Positions 24,504-33,151 are shown, numbered from the stretch's first letter. The stretch: DNA of 33,468 nt from Candidatus Azophilus lithoversatilis (GCA_028278675.1 JAQAJJ010000014.1:15336-48803), one strand, 5' to 3'. A program made the numbers and translations. The notes: generated by a model not told the origin, from the sequence alone.

Positions 24504-24881
24504 TTACACGAAGGTGCGGACCAAGGCGGTGGTCACGCCGGCCATGGCGTTTCCGGTGATGCCCAGCAGCCAGCGCTGCATTGAGGCCTCGCGGGTGGCG
24601 ACCAAGGTCTTCACTTCAGCGATTCCCGTGAGCAGTTCGGTTTTCAATTCAGCGATTCGGGCACTGGTGTTGGCGACCTCCGTGCGCCGGTCCAAATTCA
24701 TGTTGGTCATCTCGGTGCGCACGAGGGCAACGTCCTCGCGGGTGGCGACGAAGTCCATCTTGGACTCAATGTGAGCGATGCGCTCACCAATGTCGGCGGC
24801 TGCGGCTGCTTGGCGTCCATGACTCTCGTTTTCCCGTTGATGGCAAGTGATTCGTTCAAGTGGGCGCGTTGCGCAGGCCAT
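24504..24881 (-). CDS. Small coiled-coil protein with C-terminal membrane segment
   Basis: Up to 125 residues. The middle (about 33-100) is a heptad-like coiled coil (IGERIAHIESKMDFVATRED, then TSARIAELKTELLTGIAEVK), and the C-terminus (about 104-122) is a hydrophobic segment, WLLGITGNAMAGVTTALV. This architecture resembles small DUF1640-like proteins. The function is unknown. The start is uncertain: the ATG at 24881 lacks a ribosome site and the first 20 residues look non-coding. An ATG at 24820 in another frame begins MDAKQ after GAGAG, and a one-base shift would join it to the coiled coil. The ATG at 24758 is the safest internal start. Confidence 0.5.
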   Translation of the reverse strand: MACATRPLERITCHQRENESHGRQAAAAADIGERIAHIESKMDFVATREDVALVRTEMTNMNLDRRTEVANTSARIAELKTELLTGIAEVKTLVATREASMQRWLLGITGNAMAGVTTALVRTFV

Positions 24882-25143
24882 GTCAACCGATCGTTGGACG
24901 ATGGGGCGGCTATATGGCTATATGGCGGTGCGAGATGGCTGAAAGAACTGAGGGCGCCGGCTCACGGCTGGGGGCGGGGTGTGCTGGCGGGCGGATTAAA
25001 TGAAGCAGCGGGCGTTGGCGCCCTGTGGGAGATATCGCACGAACAGCCGTGGCGCACAGGAAGCAGCCGCCCTTCCGGCGCTTTGTTCCCGCCGGGTTTT
25101 ACCGCTACCATTCCCCGCCCTGAACACTTTACGGAATCCATCG

Positions 25144-25530
25144 ATGAGCCGACGCCTGTTCGCGCTATTAATCGCCAGTGCCGTGCTGGCGGCGGGCTGC
25201 GCGATGCCCAAGATGCCCAAGATGCCCAAGTTCAAGGTGCCGCGGGTGCACAAGATCACCGTGCAGCAGGGCAACGTCATCACCCAGGAGATGGTCGATC
25301 AACTCAAGCCCGGCATGACCCGGGAACAGGTCGCCTTCATCATGGGGGAGCCCGTGGTGCGCAACATCTTCAACCAAGACCGCTGGGACTACATCTACAC
25401 CATCAAGGTGCCGGGGCGCTTCGAGAACGAACAGCGCTTCACCGTCTTCTTCGAGGACGATGCGCTCTCATCACTGATGGGCGACTTGGCACCCAGCGAC
25501 GCAACCGCCGAAGCCGGCAGCGAGGGTTAG
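25144..25530 (+). CDS. bamE: Outer-membrane assembly lipoprotein BamE
   Basis: BamE (SmpA/OmlA), 128 residues, is a lipoprotein subunit of the BAM complex that inserts beta-barrel proteins in the outer membrane. The signal peptide ends in the lipobox LAAGC, with the lipidated Cys at residue 19. A small repeat MPKMPKMPKFKVP follows. The conserved fold includes GNVITQEMVDQLKPGMTREQV and the segment GEPVVRNIFNQDRWDYIYTI. The ATG at 25144 has GGAA upstream. Its stop overlaps the rnfH stop on the other strand (25527-25530). TTGTTC-N17-TACCAT at 25083-25111 is a weak promoter candidate. Confidence 0.96.
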   Translation: MSRRLFALLIASAVLAAGCAMPKMPKMPKFKVPRVHKITVQQGNVITQEMVDQLKPGMTREQVAFIMGEPVVRNIFNQDRWDYIYTIKVPGRFENEQRFTVFFEDDALSSLMGDLAPSDATAEAGSEG

Positions 25531-25808
25531 CTCCACCCCCGGTTGGCCAACGCCCGTTGGCGGCGGGCTTGCTTGGGGTCAAGCAGCAAAGGCCGATACA
25601 GCTCGATGCGATCGCCCGCGCGCAGCAGCCGGTCGCGATCAACCCGCTCGCCGTAAACGCCCACCGGCATGCGGTCTAGGTTCAGGCCATCGAAGGCGGC
25701 GTGGCAAGCCGCCTGCCGCAACGCCGCCTCCACGGTGACTCCCTCATCAACATCAAGCACAACAACCACTTGCCGTTCAGCGGCTGCGTAGACTACTTCG
25801 ACCCGCAC
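25527..25808 (-). CDS. rnfH: RnfH-family ubiquitin-fold protein
   Basis: A 93-residue protein of the RnfH family (UPF0125), a beta-grasp fold of unclear role that commonly sits next to ratA. It begins VRVEVVYAAAERQ and has the conserved segment GVYGERVDRDRLLRAGDRIE followed by LYRPLLLDPKQARRQRA. The GTG at 25808 gives the normal family N-terminus. It overlaps the end of ratA by 16 bases, so the two are co-transcribed, and it is convergent with bamE. Confidence 0.92.
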   Translation of the reverse strand: MRVEVVYAAAERQVVVVLDVDEGVTVEAALRQAACHAAFDGLNLDRMPVGVYGERVDRDRLLRAGDRIELYRPLLLDPKQARRQRALANRGWS

Positions 25809-26248
25809 GAGGCACCCAAATGGTCGTGGGCGCGGCGGCAGAAGGCGTCCATAACCGCGTTGGCCGCCGCACCGATGCTCTTGGCCACCACTTGCGACAG
25901 CAGGCGGCGCACTCCTTTGAAGGCGAAGTTCAAATCGAGTTCCACCCGGCAGCCGCCTCCACCCAAGCGGGAAAGCCGCCATTCGCCGTTGAAGTGGCTG
26001 AACGGCCCGTCCACTAGATCGAGCCGGATGGCGCGGCCGGGCTCCAAGGCGTTGGTGGTGGTGAAGCTCTCCCGGAAGCCCTTGGCCTCGACGGTCAGCC
26101 GCGCCACCATGGCGGTGGGCTCATCAGCCAGGACGACGGCGCTCTTGCACCAAGGCAGGAACTCGGGGTAGCGGGCCACGTCGTTGATGATGTGGTAGAC
26201 GTCGGCCGCGGCGTAGGGAAGCAACGCCGAGCGCTGCAGTCTTGCCAT
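25793..26248 (-). CDS. ratA: RatA / Coq10-like START-domain protein
   Basis: A 151-residue protein of the START/polyketide-cyclase fold. In E. coli the RatA homologue was described as a toxin that blocks ribosome subunit joining, while other members (Coq10) bind ubiquinone. Typical segments are VYHIINDVARYPEFLPWCKS and the C-terminal VAKSIGAAANAVMDAFCRRA. The ATG at 26248 shares one base with the upstream transporter stop (TGATG), showing tight coupling. It overlaps rnfH by 16 bases. Which of the two known roles applies here cannot be decided from sequence. Confidence 0.93.
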   Translation of the reverse strand: MARLQRSALLPYAAADVYHIINDVARYPEFLPWCKSAVVLADEPTAMVARLTVEAKGFRESFTTTNALEPGRAIRLDLVDGPFSHFNGEWRLSRLGGGGCRVELDLNFAFKGVRRLLSQVVAKSIGAAANAVMDAFCRRAHDHLGASCGSK

Positions 26249-27645
26249 CAGGAAAACCAAGCCTTGACAGTGTCGAGGCCGATGATCGTCACCAGGAACA
26301 CCACCAAGACGCCCAACGGCGCGGTCAGGCCAGCCAGCACTAGCCAGAGCTTGCGCGCCATCGGGCCATTCAGCCCCAACTGATTCCCGATCACCGATTT
26401 CGGCAGGGCAAAGGCGGCAAACAAAGCGATGAACAAGCCGCCGAGCGGCAACATCACGTTCTGGGAGACGTAGTCCACAAAGCCGAAAATCGTCATGTCG
26501 CCCACGACGTGGAACTCCGCCCACTCGTTGAAGGACAGCACTGTGCCGATGCCAAGCAGCCAGCAGCCGGTGCCCAAAGTGACGGCGACCCTTGACCGCT
26601 TGGCGTTGTATTCCTCCACCAAATAAGCCAAGGCCGGCTCGGTGAGCGAAATGGCCGACGTGACTGCGGCGAGGCTCACCAGGATGAAGAAGACGGCGCC
26701 GAACAAGGCCCCCAAGGGCAGTTGACCGAACGCCAGGGGCACGGTCACGAACAGCAACCCCGGGCCTTGCCCCGGCTCCAAACCGTTGGCGAAGACGATG
26801 GGGAAGATGGCAAGGCCCGCCACCAACGCAACGACGGTGTCGAGGACGGCAATAGTGACCACGGTGTTGGTGATGGATACGGAACTCGGCACATAGGCGC
26901 CGTAGGCCATGATGGCACCCATGCCGATGCTCAGGGTAAAAAAGGCATGGCCCAAGGCGTCGAACAGGGCCCGGCCCGTGACCGCATCCCAGTCGAAGCG
27001 GAACATGAAAGCCCAGCCTTGGCCGAAGCCGCCGGAGGTGACGCCGTAGCCAAGCAGCACCGCCAGCAGTACGAAGAGCAACGGCATGATCCAACGGATG
27101 GCCGTCTCCAAACCCTTGACCACCCCGCGGCTGATCACCGCCACCACGACGACCATGAACAGGGTGTGCCAGAACAGCATTTCCCAAGGGCTGGCCAGAA
27201 AGGCATCGAAGGTGCCCGTAGCCTGGCTGGCCGTAGCGTCGGTGAAGCCGCCGCCTGCCAAGCCGAGAATGTACTTGAACGCCCAGCCGCCGATGACGGC
27301 ATAGAAGGACAGGATCAGGAAGCCGGCGAGCAAACCGGCCCAACCGATGAGCACCCAACCCCGGTGCCGATGGTGCTGCTGGGTCAGCCCGCGCATGGTA
27401 TTGACCGGGCTTTGCCGCCCTTCCCGGCCAATCATCACCTCCGCCATCATGATGGGAATGCCGACCAGCGCGATGAACACCAGATAGATCAGAACGAAGG
27501 CGCCGCCGCCGTTTTCGCCGGTGATGTAGGGGAACCGCCAGATGTTTCCCAAACCCACCGCCGAGCCCGCCGCCGCGAGCACAAACATCCAACGGCTGGA
27601 CCACATCCCATGCCTTGATTGCCCGGATTGCGCGACTTCGGCCAC
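26248..27645 (-). CDS. Sodium-dependent NSS-family transporter
   Basis: A 465-residue inner-membrane symporter of the neurotransmitter:sodium symporter (LeuT) family, importing amino acids or related amines with sodium. The first helix holds the family motif GSAVGLGNIWRFPY (residues 27-40), followed by GGGAF. About eleven to twelve hydrophobic segments run to the end, and the helix with TSAISLTEPALAYLVEE is typical. The GTG at 27645 has GAGAGGA upstream; the ATG at 27606 is an alternative. Its presence as the first gene of a ratA-rnfH operon is not the usual layout. The substrate is not evident. Confidence 0.93.
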   Translation of the reverse strand: MAEVAQSGQSRHGMWSSRWMFVLAAAGSAVGLGNIWRFPYITGENGGGAFVLIYLVFIALVGIPIMMAEVMIGREGRQSPVNTMRGLTQQHHRHRGWVLIGWAGLLAGFLILSFYAVIGGWAFKYILGLAGGGFTDATASQATGTFDAFLASPWEMLFWHTLFMVVVVAVISRGVVKGLETAIRWIMPLLFVLLAVLLGYGVTSGGFGQGWAFMFRFDWDAVTGRALFDALGHAFFTLSIGMGAIMAYGAYVPSSVSITNTVVTIAVLDTVVALVAGLAIFPIVFANGLEPGQGPGLLFVTVPLAFGQLPLGALFGAVFFILVSLAAVTSAISLTEPALAYLVEEYNAKRSRVAVTLGTGCWLLGIGTVLSFNEWAEFHVVGDMTIFGFVDYVSQNVMLPLGGLFIALFAAFALPKSVIGNQLGLNGPMARKLWLVLAGLTAPLGVLVVFLVTIIGLDTVKAWFS

Positions 27646-27711
27646 GGCGGCGTCCTCTCTGACTGGTTCAGCCCATTGTCGCTAAGCGCCGAATGACAAA
27701 CAACTGCGAAC

Positions 27712-27768
27712 GCGCCACCTGACGGTCGCGGCGCCACCTGACGGTCGCGGCGCCACCTGACGGTGGCG
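27712..27768. repeat. Tandem repeat, 3 x 19 bp
   Basis: The 19-bp unit GCGCCACCTGACGGTCGCG occurs at 27712-27730 and 27731-27749, and with one change at 27750-27768. It lies between the divergent transporter and smpB genes, outside coding sequence. Confidence 0.9.
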
Positions 27769-27771
27769 TTT

Positions 27772-27792
27772 GAGTTTCGCTACGCGAAACTC
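27772..27792. repeat. Perfect palindrome, 9-bp stem
   Basis: GAGTTTCGC and GCGAAACTC form a 9-bp stem around TAC, three bases after the 19-bp repeat array. It lies in a divergent promoter region, so a terminator role is unlikely. It could be a protein-binding site or part of a dispersed palindrome family. Confidence 0.7.
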
Positions 27793-27884
27793 TGGGCCCA
27801 TCGAGATTGCGGAGCAGTCGCATGTGATTCTGAACTCAGACACCAAACGAGGGCGTGGGCGGCCTGAGAAGGCCAATGCCACTC

Positions 27885-27890
27885 TATAAT
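27885..27890 (+). promoter_or_regulatory. Perfect -10 box just before smpB
   Basis: TATAAT ends six bases before the smpB start codon. Transcription from it would begin at or next to the ATG, giving a leaderless message. No good -35 is present at 16-18 bases upstream. It may be coincidental. Confidence 0.4.
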
Positions 27891-27896
27891 TGCCAC

Positions 27897-28397
27897 ATGT
27901 CCACCAAGAACGCCAGCAAGCCGAGCGCCGCCAAGCGCTCGGCGACCATCGCCCGCAACCGGCGGGCCGGCCATGACTACGCGCTGACGGAGCGGTTCGA
28001 GGCGGGCTTGGTGCTCGAGGGTTGGGAGGTCAAGGCCATCCGCGCCGGCAAGGCGCAGCTTGTGGACAGCTACGTGCTGCTGCGCGATGGGGAGGCCTGG
28101 CTGCTCGGCGCCAACATCGCCCCCCTGCCAAGCGCCTCAAGCCACGTGGTCGCCGACCCCCAACGGACCCGCAAGCTGCTGCTGCACAGCCGCGAACTCG
28201 CCCGCATCTTCACCGCCACCCAAGCCAAGGGCTTTAGCTGCATCGCCACCGCGATGTACTGGAAGCACAACCGGGTGAAGTGCGAGATCGCGCTCGGCAA
28301 GGGCAAGAAGCAGCACGACAAGCGCGCCGCGTCGCGGGACCGGGATTGGCAACGGCAGAAGGCGCAAATCCTCAAGCAGGGGTTCCGCCAAGGCTGA
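27897..28397 (+). CDS. smpB: SsrA-binding protein SmpB
   Basis: SmpB, 166 residues, binds tmRNA and brings it to stalled ribosomes for trans-translation. The family core starts at [20 protein letters not shown], continues with [19 protein letters not shown], and ends with the basic tail [20 protein letters not shown] that enters the decoding site. The ATG at 27897 gives a normal N-terminus but has no ribosome site; an ATG at 27876 follows AGAAGG at very short spacing. No tmRNA gene was recognised nearby. It ends 26 bases from the convergent P450 gene. Confidence 0.96.
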   Translation: MSTKNASKPSAAKRSATIARNRRAGHDYALTERFEAGLVLEGWEVKAIRAGKAQLVDSYVLLRDGEAWLLGANIAPLPSASSHVVADPQRTRKLLLHSRELARIFTATQAKGFSCIATAMYWKHNRVKCEIALGKGKKQHDKRAASRDRDWQRQKAQILKQGFRQG

Positions 28398-28423
28398 GCC
28401 GTTGCGGCCTGTGGGAGCCTGCC

Positions 28424-29746
28424 CTACTCCCGCACCTGCACCGGCAGTTCGGTGATGCCGCGGATGAAGTTGGAGTTGAGGTATTCCGGATCGCCGACCA
28501 CTTCGACTTCCCGGAATCGCTTCAAGATCTCCTCCCAGATGATCTGCAGCTGCATCTCCGCCAGCCGGTTGCCGAGGCAGCGGTGGATGCCGAAGCCGAA
28601 CGCCAGGTGCTGGCGGGCGTTGGGGCGGTCGATCCAGAAACGGTTGGGTTCGGCGATGCGCCGCTCGTCGCGGTTGCCGGACAGATACCAGATGCACACC
28701 TTGTCCCACTGGCGAATCCGCTGGCCGCGAAGCTCCACATCCTCCAAAGCCGTGCGGCACATGTGCGCCACCGGCGACTGCCAGCGGATGATCTCCGACA
28801 CCATGTTGGGCACGAGGCCTGGGTTGGCCTTGAGCTTGGCGAACTCGGACGGGAACTCGTTGAGTGCGAGCACCCCGCCGGAGATGGAGTTGCGGGTGGT
28901 GTCGTTGCCGCCGACGATCAGCAGCAGGATGTTGCCGAGGAATTCGCTGGGGGTCATGCTGCGGGTCGCCTCGCCCCGGGCCAGGAAGGAGATCAGGTCC
29001 TCGCCCTGCTCCGGGGCGGCGGCCCGTTCCTGCCACAGCGCATTGAAGTACTCAAAGCACTTCCAAAGTTCCTTGAAGCCGTCCTCGAAGGTCTCAAAGT
29101 AATCCGGGTCGCTGATGCGCTCCACGGTGTCGGACCAGTGAATGAGCTTGTGCCGGTCCTCCTGGGGCACGTCAAACAGGGTGGCGAGCATCTGCCCGGT
29201 CAACTCCACGGACACCCGGCGCACCCAGTTGAAGGTCTCGTTGCGGGGCAGGTCATCCAGAATCGCCCCCGCCCGAGTGCGGATCAAGTCGCCCAAGCGG
29301 CCGAGCTTCGACGGCGCAAACATCGGCGCCACAGCCTTGCGCTGGGCTTCGTGGGTGGGCGGATCGGCCATGATGAACATGGGCAGGTGAAACATCGGGT
29401 CGGGCGGGGCCTCGAGCTTGCGCCCGCCGAGGCGAATGCCGCCGTTCATGATGTCCGATGAGAACAGGTCGTGGTGGGTGTCCGCGTACTTCACGTCGTC
29501 ATAGCGCGTGAGCGACCAGTAAGGGCCAAACTGACTCTCTTCGCACCAATGAACCGGCGATTCGGCGCGCAGCCGCTCGAACCAGGGCAACGCCGTGTTG
29601 GCCTTGAACAGCGCCGGATGGGCGGGGTCCAAGTCCGCTAGGGGAACCGATTTCGGATCTTGGTGGGGGTCCAGCGGCCATGCGTCGCGCCACTCCTTGG
29701 TGCTGCGGCGCATCGCCTCATTGATTTGCTCAGCGCTTTCGGCCAT
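28424..29746 (-). CDS. Cytochrome P450, CYP153-like
   Basis: A 440-residue soluble bacterial P450. The heme-binding loop is FGFGIHRCLG with the thiolate C390. The I-helix motif is VGGNDTTRNS (about 278-287), and ExxR is E318-R321. The stretch GNRLAEMQLQIIWEEILKRF and the motif GGNDTTRNS resemble CYP153 enzymes, which hydroxylate alkane or related hydrophobic chains at the end. The substrate here is not known. It needs a ferredoxin and reductase that are not in the window. It follows the two Rieske genes on the same strand by 84 bases, so it is probably part of that operon. Confidence 0.92.
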   Translation of the reverse strand: MAESAEQINEAMRRSTKEWRDAWPLDPHQDPKSVPLADLDPAHPALFKANTALPWFERLRAESPVHWCEESQFGPYWSLTRYDDVKYADTHHDLFSSDIMNGGIRLGGRKLEAPPDPMFHLPMFIMADPPTHEAQRKAVAPMFAPSKLGRLGDLIRTRAGAILDDLPRNETFNWVRRVSVELTGQMLATLFDVPQEDRHKLIHWSDTVERISDPDYFETFEDGFKELWKCFEYFNALWQERAAAPEQGEDLISFLARGEATRSMTPSEFLGNILLLIVGGNDTTRNSISGGVLALNEFPSEFAKLKANPGLVPNMVSEIIRWQSPVAHMCRTALEDVELRGQRIRQWDKVCIWYLSGNRDERRIAEPNRFWIDRPNARQHLAFGFGIHRCLGNRLAEMQLQIIWEEILKRFREVEVVGDPEYLNSNFIRGITELPVQVRE

Positions 29747-29830
29747 GTGAACTGCTCTGCGATCAATCGACGGGGAATGCGTTTTATCACAGCGGGCAAC
29801 GGGATTCAGACTTATCCTGGCTCGTTGCGC

Positions 29831-30904
29831 TCAGTCCACGTATTCCTCAAGCACCCAATTCAGCATGACGCCCCGAAAGAGCATGCCCGCCTTATCACCG
29901 GCGATGACCATTTCCTGGTAGTCGATGTGGTCATTGTCCAGCAGTCGTTGCATCTCTTCGCTTGCCCATTTGTCCTCGGCAAAACCGATCGAGGCAAACG
30001 CTTGGGAGCCCGCATAAAACTCGTCGTCATGGATGTTGTAGTCATTGGTTATCGACCAATAGTAGTGCGATGACGTGCTCGTCTCAGGTGTCAGATAGTG
30101 CATGACGTGTTGGCTGTACACTTCCCTGTCGGGGTCATCCTCAGCACCGACATAGATGGGCGCATAGCCTCGGAATACCCCGGGTGACATCGCGTAGCCC
30201 CCGTCATGCCGCTCAACAGGCCTTCCCTCGGCGCGTGCCTGCGCGTCAGCCGGCAGCGGCGCAAGGACGCGGGCCGGGTCGCTGTCGATGCGATTGCAGT
30301 AGATGCCCCGTTCGGTTTTTTCGACTGTCGTCGGGAGGTCGAAGAAGTAGTCCCCGACACCGAAGCTGTCTTTGTGCAAGTACGCAAAGTGCGTTAGATC
30401 GTTCAAGTTTTCCTGCATCAGCAGATAGCTGCCAGCATAGGGCGTTGCCTCATAAATCGTTCGGCATTTGGGGTCCGTCAGGAACGGCAAGTCGGGAAAT
30501 CTGTCCCAATCAGGCTGCTCTGGATTCCCCATCCAGATAAACGCAAATGGACCTGCTTCCTTCACCGGGTAAACGTGCAGCTTCCGATTGGGTACGTGAT
30601 CCTGACAGGGCACTCTGGCTATGCTGCCGTCCGGAGCATACCGAATGCCGTGGTAGCGACAGACGAGGTTGTCGCCTTCACGAGAGCCATTGGCCAGCGG
30701 GAACGAGCGATGCAGGCAGCGGTTCTGCATGGCAACGAGGTCGCCGGCCTGCGTGCGATAGAAGACTATGGACCGATCCAACAGGGTCTTGCTGACCGGC
30801 TCCTGGCCGAATTCCTCGGCGAGCCCGGCGACGTACCAGTGGTTGTAGCAAAGTGGCAGGCGGATGTAGTCCTTGACGTTGCGAATCTGTTCCTTGTAGT
30901 TCAT
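29831..30904 (-). CDS. Rieske [2Fe-2S] oxygenase, VanA-like (copy 1)
   Basis: A 357-residue terminal oxygenase. The Rieske cluster ligands are C63, H65, C82 and H85 (CLHRSFPL and CRYHGIRY). The mononuclear iron site shows D169, H172 and H177 in NLNDLTHFAYLH. Single-component alpha subunits of this length include vanillate O-demethylase and other aromatic demethylases or hydroxylases. The ATG at 30904 has a textbook GGAGGT ribosome site; the frame stays open upstream but is not needed. It is paralogous to the neighbour upstream. The base composition is less GC-rich than the housekeeping genes. No reductase is adjacent. Confidence 0.92.
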   Translation of the reverse strand: MNYKEQIRNVKDYIRLPLCYNHWYVAGLAEEFGQEPVSKTLLDRSIVFYRTQAGDLVAMQNRCLHRSFPLANGSREGDNLVCRYHGIRYAPDGSIARVPCQDHVPNRKLHVYPVKEAGPFAFIWMGNPEQPDWDRFPDLPFLTDPKCRTIYEATPYAGSYLLMQENLNDLTHFAYLHKDSFGVGDYFFDLPTTVEKTERGIYCNRIDSDPARVLAPLPADAQARAEGRPVERHDGGYAMSPGVFRGYAPIYVGAEDDPDREVYSQHVMHYLTPETSTSSHYYWSITNDYNIHDDEFYAGSQAFASIGFAEDKWASEEMQRLLDNDHIDYQEMVIAGDKAGMLFRGVMLNWVLEEYVD

Positions 30905-30968
30905 GAGAACCTCCGTGGCATGAGCGGCAGATGGCGTCTGGAGAGTAGTGCGTTCTTGAGAAGGTCCT

Positions 30969-32072
30969 TTATGACTCCGCGAGTTCGGGGTACTCCTCCA
31001 ACGCCCATTCCAGTATTTTTCGGCGGAACAGCACGGCGGATTTGTCGCCATTGATGTTGATTTCCTTGTACTCAGTCGTGTCATTCTTGAGCACTTTCTG
31101 CATGTGATTCACCGCAACGACATCTTCTTGGAACGCTGCACCGACGAACAGACTCGAGCCTGCAGCAAGCTCCGGGTCTGGCTTGATGGCACAACTCGTT
31201 ATGGAGTACCAATAGTGGCAGGAGTCGTGCATTTCCGGCGTCACAAAGTGATTTATGTAGGTCTTGTAGCACTCCGGATGGCCAGGCGCCGGGTTTTCCA
31301 CATACACAAAGTTCTCTCCCAGCCAAACGCCAGGTGCCTGGCTGACGCCGCCGTTCCAATTGCGCAACTTGCGACTGCCCACCACGGCGTTCTGACCCGG
31401 AGGCAAGTCCAATTGCACGAGATCGGTATCGTCGATGATGCGATAGCAACCTGTTACCCCATTGCGTTCCTCATACTCAACGGGGTGCTCCAAAAAGGTG
31501 TGGTCGATCGAATTTGGCGCGGCGCCAAAGGTATTGGCATGAATGAAAATGAAGTGTGTTAAATCATTGAGGTTGTCCTGCATCAGAAGGTAGTTGCCTT
31601 CTATGTGCTTGGCGTCGTGAATGGAATGGTAGTCAGAGTTTTCCAAATAGGGCATCTCGGGTAACTTGCTGTCATCTGCGTTGCCGGGATTGCCCATCCA
31701 TATGAACACGAACGGACCGAGCTCCCTTGTAGGGTACTTTCTCAGCTTCCCCTTTGGACACTGCGCCTGACAGGGAACGTTCACGATCTCCCCTCGTGAT
31801 GAATACTCAATGCCGTGATAGCCGCAGACGATGTTGTCACCGTTCAGTTTGCTTTCGGCGAGTGGATAGGAACGGTGCAGGCAACGATTCTGCAGAGCAA
31901 CCAAATCGCCCGCCTCGGCGCGGTAGACGACAATCGACTGTTCCAGCAGGGTCCGCCCGATCGGGTCGCGTCCAAACTCCTCGCTCAGTCCCGCCACGTA
32001 CCAATGCTCATGAAGCAATGGCAAGCCAATGTACGTCTTGGTGTCACGGATGACGCTATTCAACTCGTTCAT
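30969..32072 (-). CDS. Rieske [2Fe-2S] oxygenase, VanA-like (copy 2)
   Basis: A 367-residue paralogue of the downstream oxygenase. Cluster ligands are C64, H66, C83 and H86 (CLHRSYPL, CGYHGIEY), and the catalytic iron motif is D170, H173, H178 in NLNDLTHFIFIH. The two proteins are similar along their length but clearly diverged in the catalytic half, so they may act on different substrates or at different steps. The ATG at 32072 gives MNELNSV, parallel to MNYKEQI in copy 1. Base composition is visibly lower in GC, near half in places, which suggests acquisition. The next gene starts after 64 bases. Confidence 0.92.
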   Translation of the reverse strand: MNELNSVIRDTKTYIGLPLLHEHWYVAGLSEEFGRDPIGRTLLEQSIVVYRAEAGDLVALQNRCLHRSYPLAESKLNGDNIVCGYHGIEYSSRGEIVNVPCQAQCPKGKLRKYPTRELGPFVFIWMGNPGNADDSKLPEMPYLENSDYHSIHDAKHIEGNYLLMQDNLNDLTHFIFIHANTFGAAPNSIDHTFLEHPVEYEERNGVTGCYRIIDDTDLVQLDLPPGQNAVVGSRKLRNWNGGVSQAPGVWLGENFVYVENPAPGHPECYKTYINHFVTPEMHDSCHYWYSITSCAIKPDPELAAGSSLFVGAAFQEDVVAVNHMQKVLKNDTTEYKEININGDKSAVLFRRKILEWALEEYPELAES

Positions 32073-32195
32073 GTTGATGCCTAGTCTCCTTGATCGCGGG
32101 ATAAGGTTGCCACACGAGTCAACTTCTGCGCCCGGCGACCGCCTTCCCGTTGGTCTGTGGCATCGCCTCGTTAGTCGCTGTTTCCGGTTGCTCAA

Positions 32196-32211
32196 ATGCT
32201 GTGCTCAGCAT
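32196..32211. terminator. Small hairpin between hydrolase and Rieske genes
   Basis: ATGCTG and CAGCAT pair around TGCT inside the 208-base gap between the hydrolase and Rieske copy 2. The stem is short and has no T-run, so any role in separating the transcripts is weak. Confidence 0.25.
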
Positions 32212-32280
32212 GACGGTCAAGGCCACCGTCCCCAAGAGAACCCGTCCTTGGTGGGAGTTGCGCTCAGTTTACCCCCTCCT

Positions 32281-33114
32281 TTAGTTTTGAATGTTGGCAA
32301 GGCAGAACTCATGCACTGCCTCGGAAAATCGCTCCGTCGCGAACAGCATGAGCTGGTGGTGCGCATCTTCGAAGAGCTTCTTTTGCACCGGGCCACCGAT
32401 GCTCGATGCCATGGCGTCCAGCATCTCCGGTGCGAAGTGCGGGTCGTGTTCTCCTGCCGTGTAGAGCACGGGTTTGGTGTTGTCCGCAGGCAGAACCGGT
32501 GGGATGTACTGGAAAACTGAGGCCATGGATTCCAGGTCATAGGACCAAGTGTTGTAGGGGTCTAGCTCTTTTTGCTTCTGGGCGCCGCTGTAACCGTAGT
32601 CTTCATCAAAGTTGAAGAAGGTCGGGATGTGCAGCTGCGCGCCGCGTCCCAGCATCCCGATAATCTGCTTGAACTCCTCGCTGCGCCAAGGGCCTGCTGC
32701 AAGATCGAGCACCGAACTGCCCGGCACGACGCCCGAGCCCATGAGGATGGCGCCGGACACGTGATCTGAGTCGATGGCCGAGATTGCTGCCCCGACGCCA
32801 AGGCTGGAACCCAGCGTGAAGACCGGCAAGCCCATCATTGCGCTAATGTGCTCCGCAAAGTCGCGGGACGCCTGGGCCCATTCGGACATCTGCCACTGAC
32901 CCTTGGGCCGGTTGGTTGTGGAGCGGCCATGACCCGGCGCGTCGTAACTCCAGATATCGACGCCCTTCGGTGCATGGTGCTCGCAGAAACGATCATAAAT
33001 GCCGCCGTGACCGCCGAGTCCGTGGGAAATGACGAGTGCATACTTGGGATCATCGCCCGTGTATCGAAAGTCGTGCAGCTCATTGTGCACATGACGTTCA
33101 ATTTTCATGGTCAT
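32281..33114 (-). CDS. Alpha/beta-fold hydrolase
   Basis: A 277-residue alpha/beta hydrolase resembling monoacylglycerol-lipase-type lysophospholipases. HG in ISHGLGGHG (residues 31-32) forms the oxyanion region. The nucleophile is S104 in GSSLG. The acid is probably D224 (GEHDPHF) and the base H252 or H253 (AHHQ). There is no signal peptide, so it is cytoplasmic. The ATG at 33114 or the ATG two codons later may be used. It probably cleaves an ester formed or taken up in the pathway of the downstream oxygenases; that link rests on position only. Confidence 0.9.
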   Translation of the reverse strand: MTMKIERHVHNELHDFRYTGDDPKYALVISHGLGGHGGIYDRFCEHHAPKGVDIWSYDAPGHGRSTTNRPKGQWQMSEWAQASRDFAEHISAMMGLPVFTLGSSLGVGAAISAIDSDHVSGAILMGSGVVPGSSVLDLAAGPWRSEEFKQIIGMLGRGAQLHIPTFFNFDEDYGYSGAQKQKELDPYNTWSYDLESMASVFQYIPPVLPADNTKPVLYTAGEHDPHFAPEMLDAMASSIGGPVQKKLFEDAHHQLMLFATERFSEAVHEFCLANIQN

Positions 33115-33151
33115 TCGTCCGTGTGTTTGTTCAAATCAGGCGAGCTTTAAA

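Noticed and set aside
26249-27604. Upstream extension of the ratA frame through the transporter gene
   Set aside because: RatA homologues begin at the ATG at 26248. The extension is the transporter gene read in the wrong frame, while the correct frame shows the NSS motif GLGNIWRFPY.
28280-29461. A 393-codon open frame on + opposite the P450 gene
   Set aside because: The P450 motifs (FGFGIHRCLG, ExxR) on - are decisive, and the + frame has no recognisable content.
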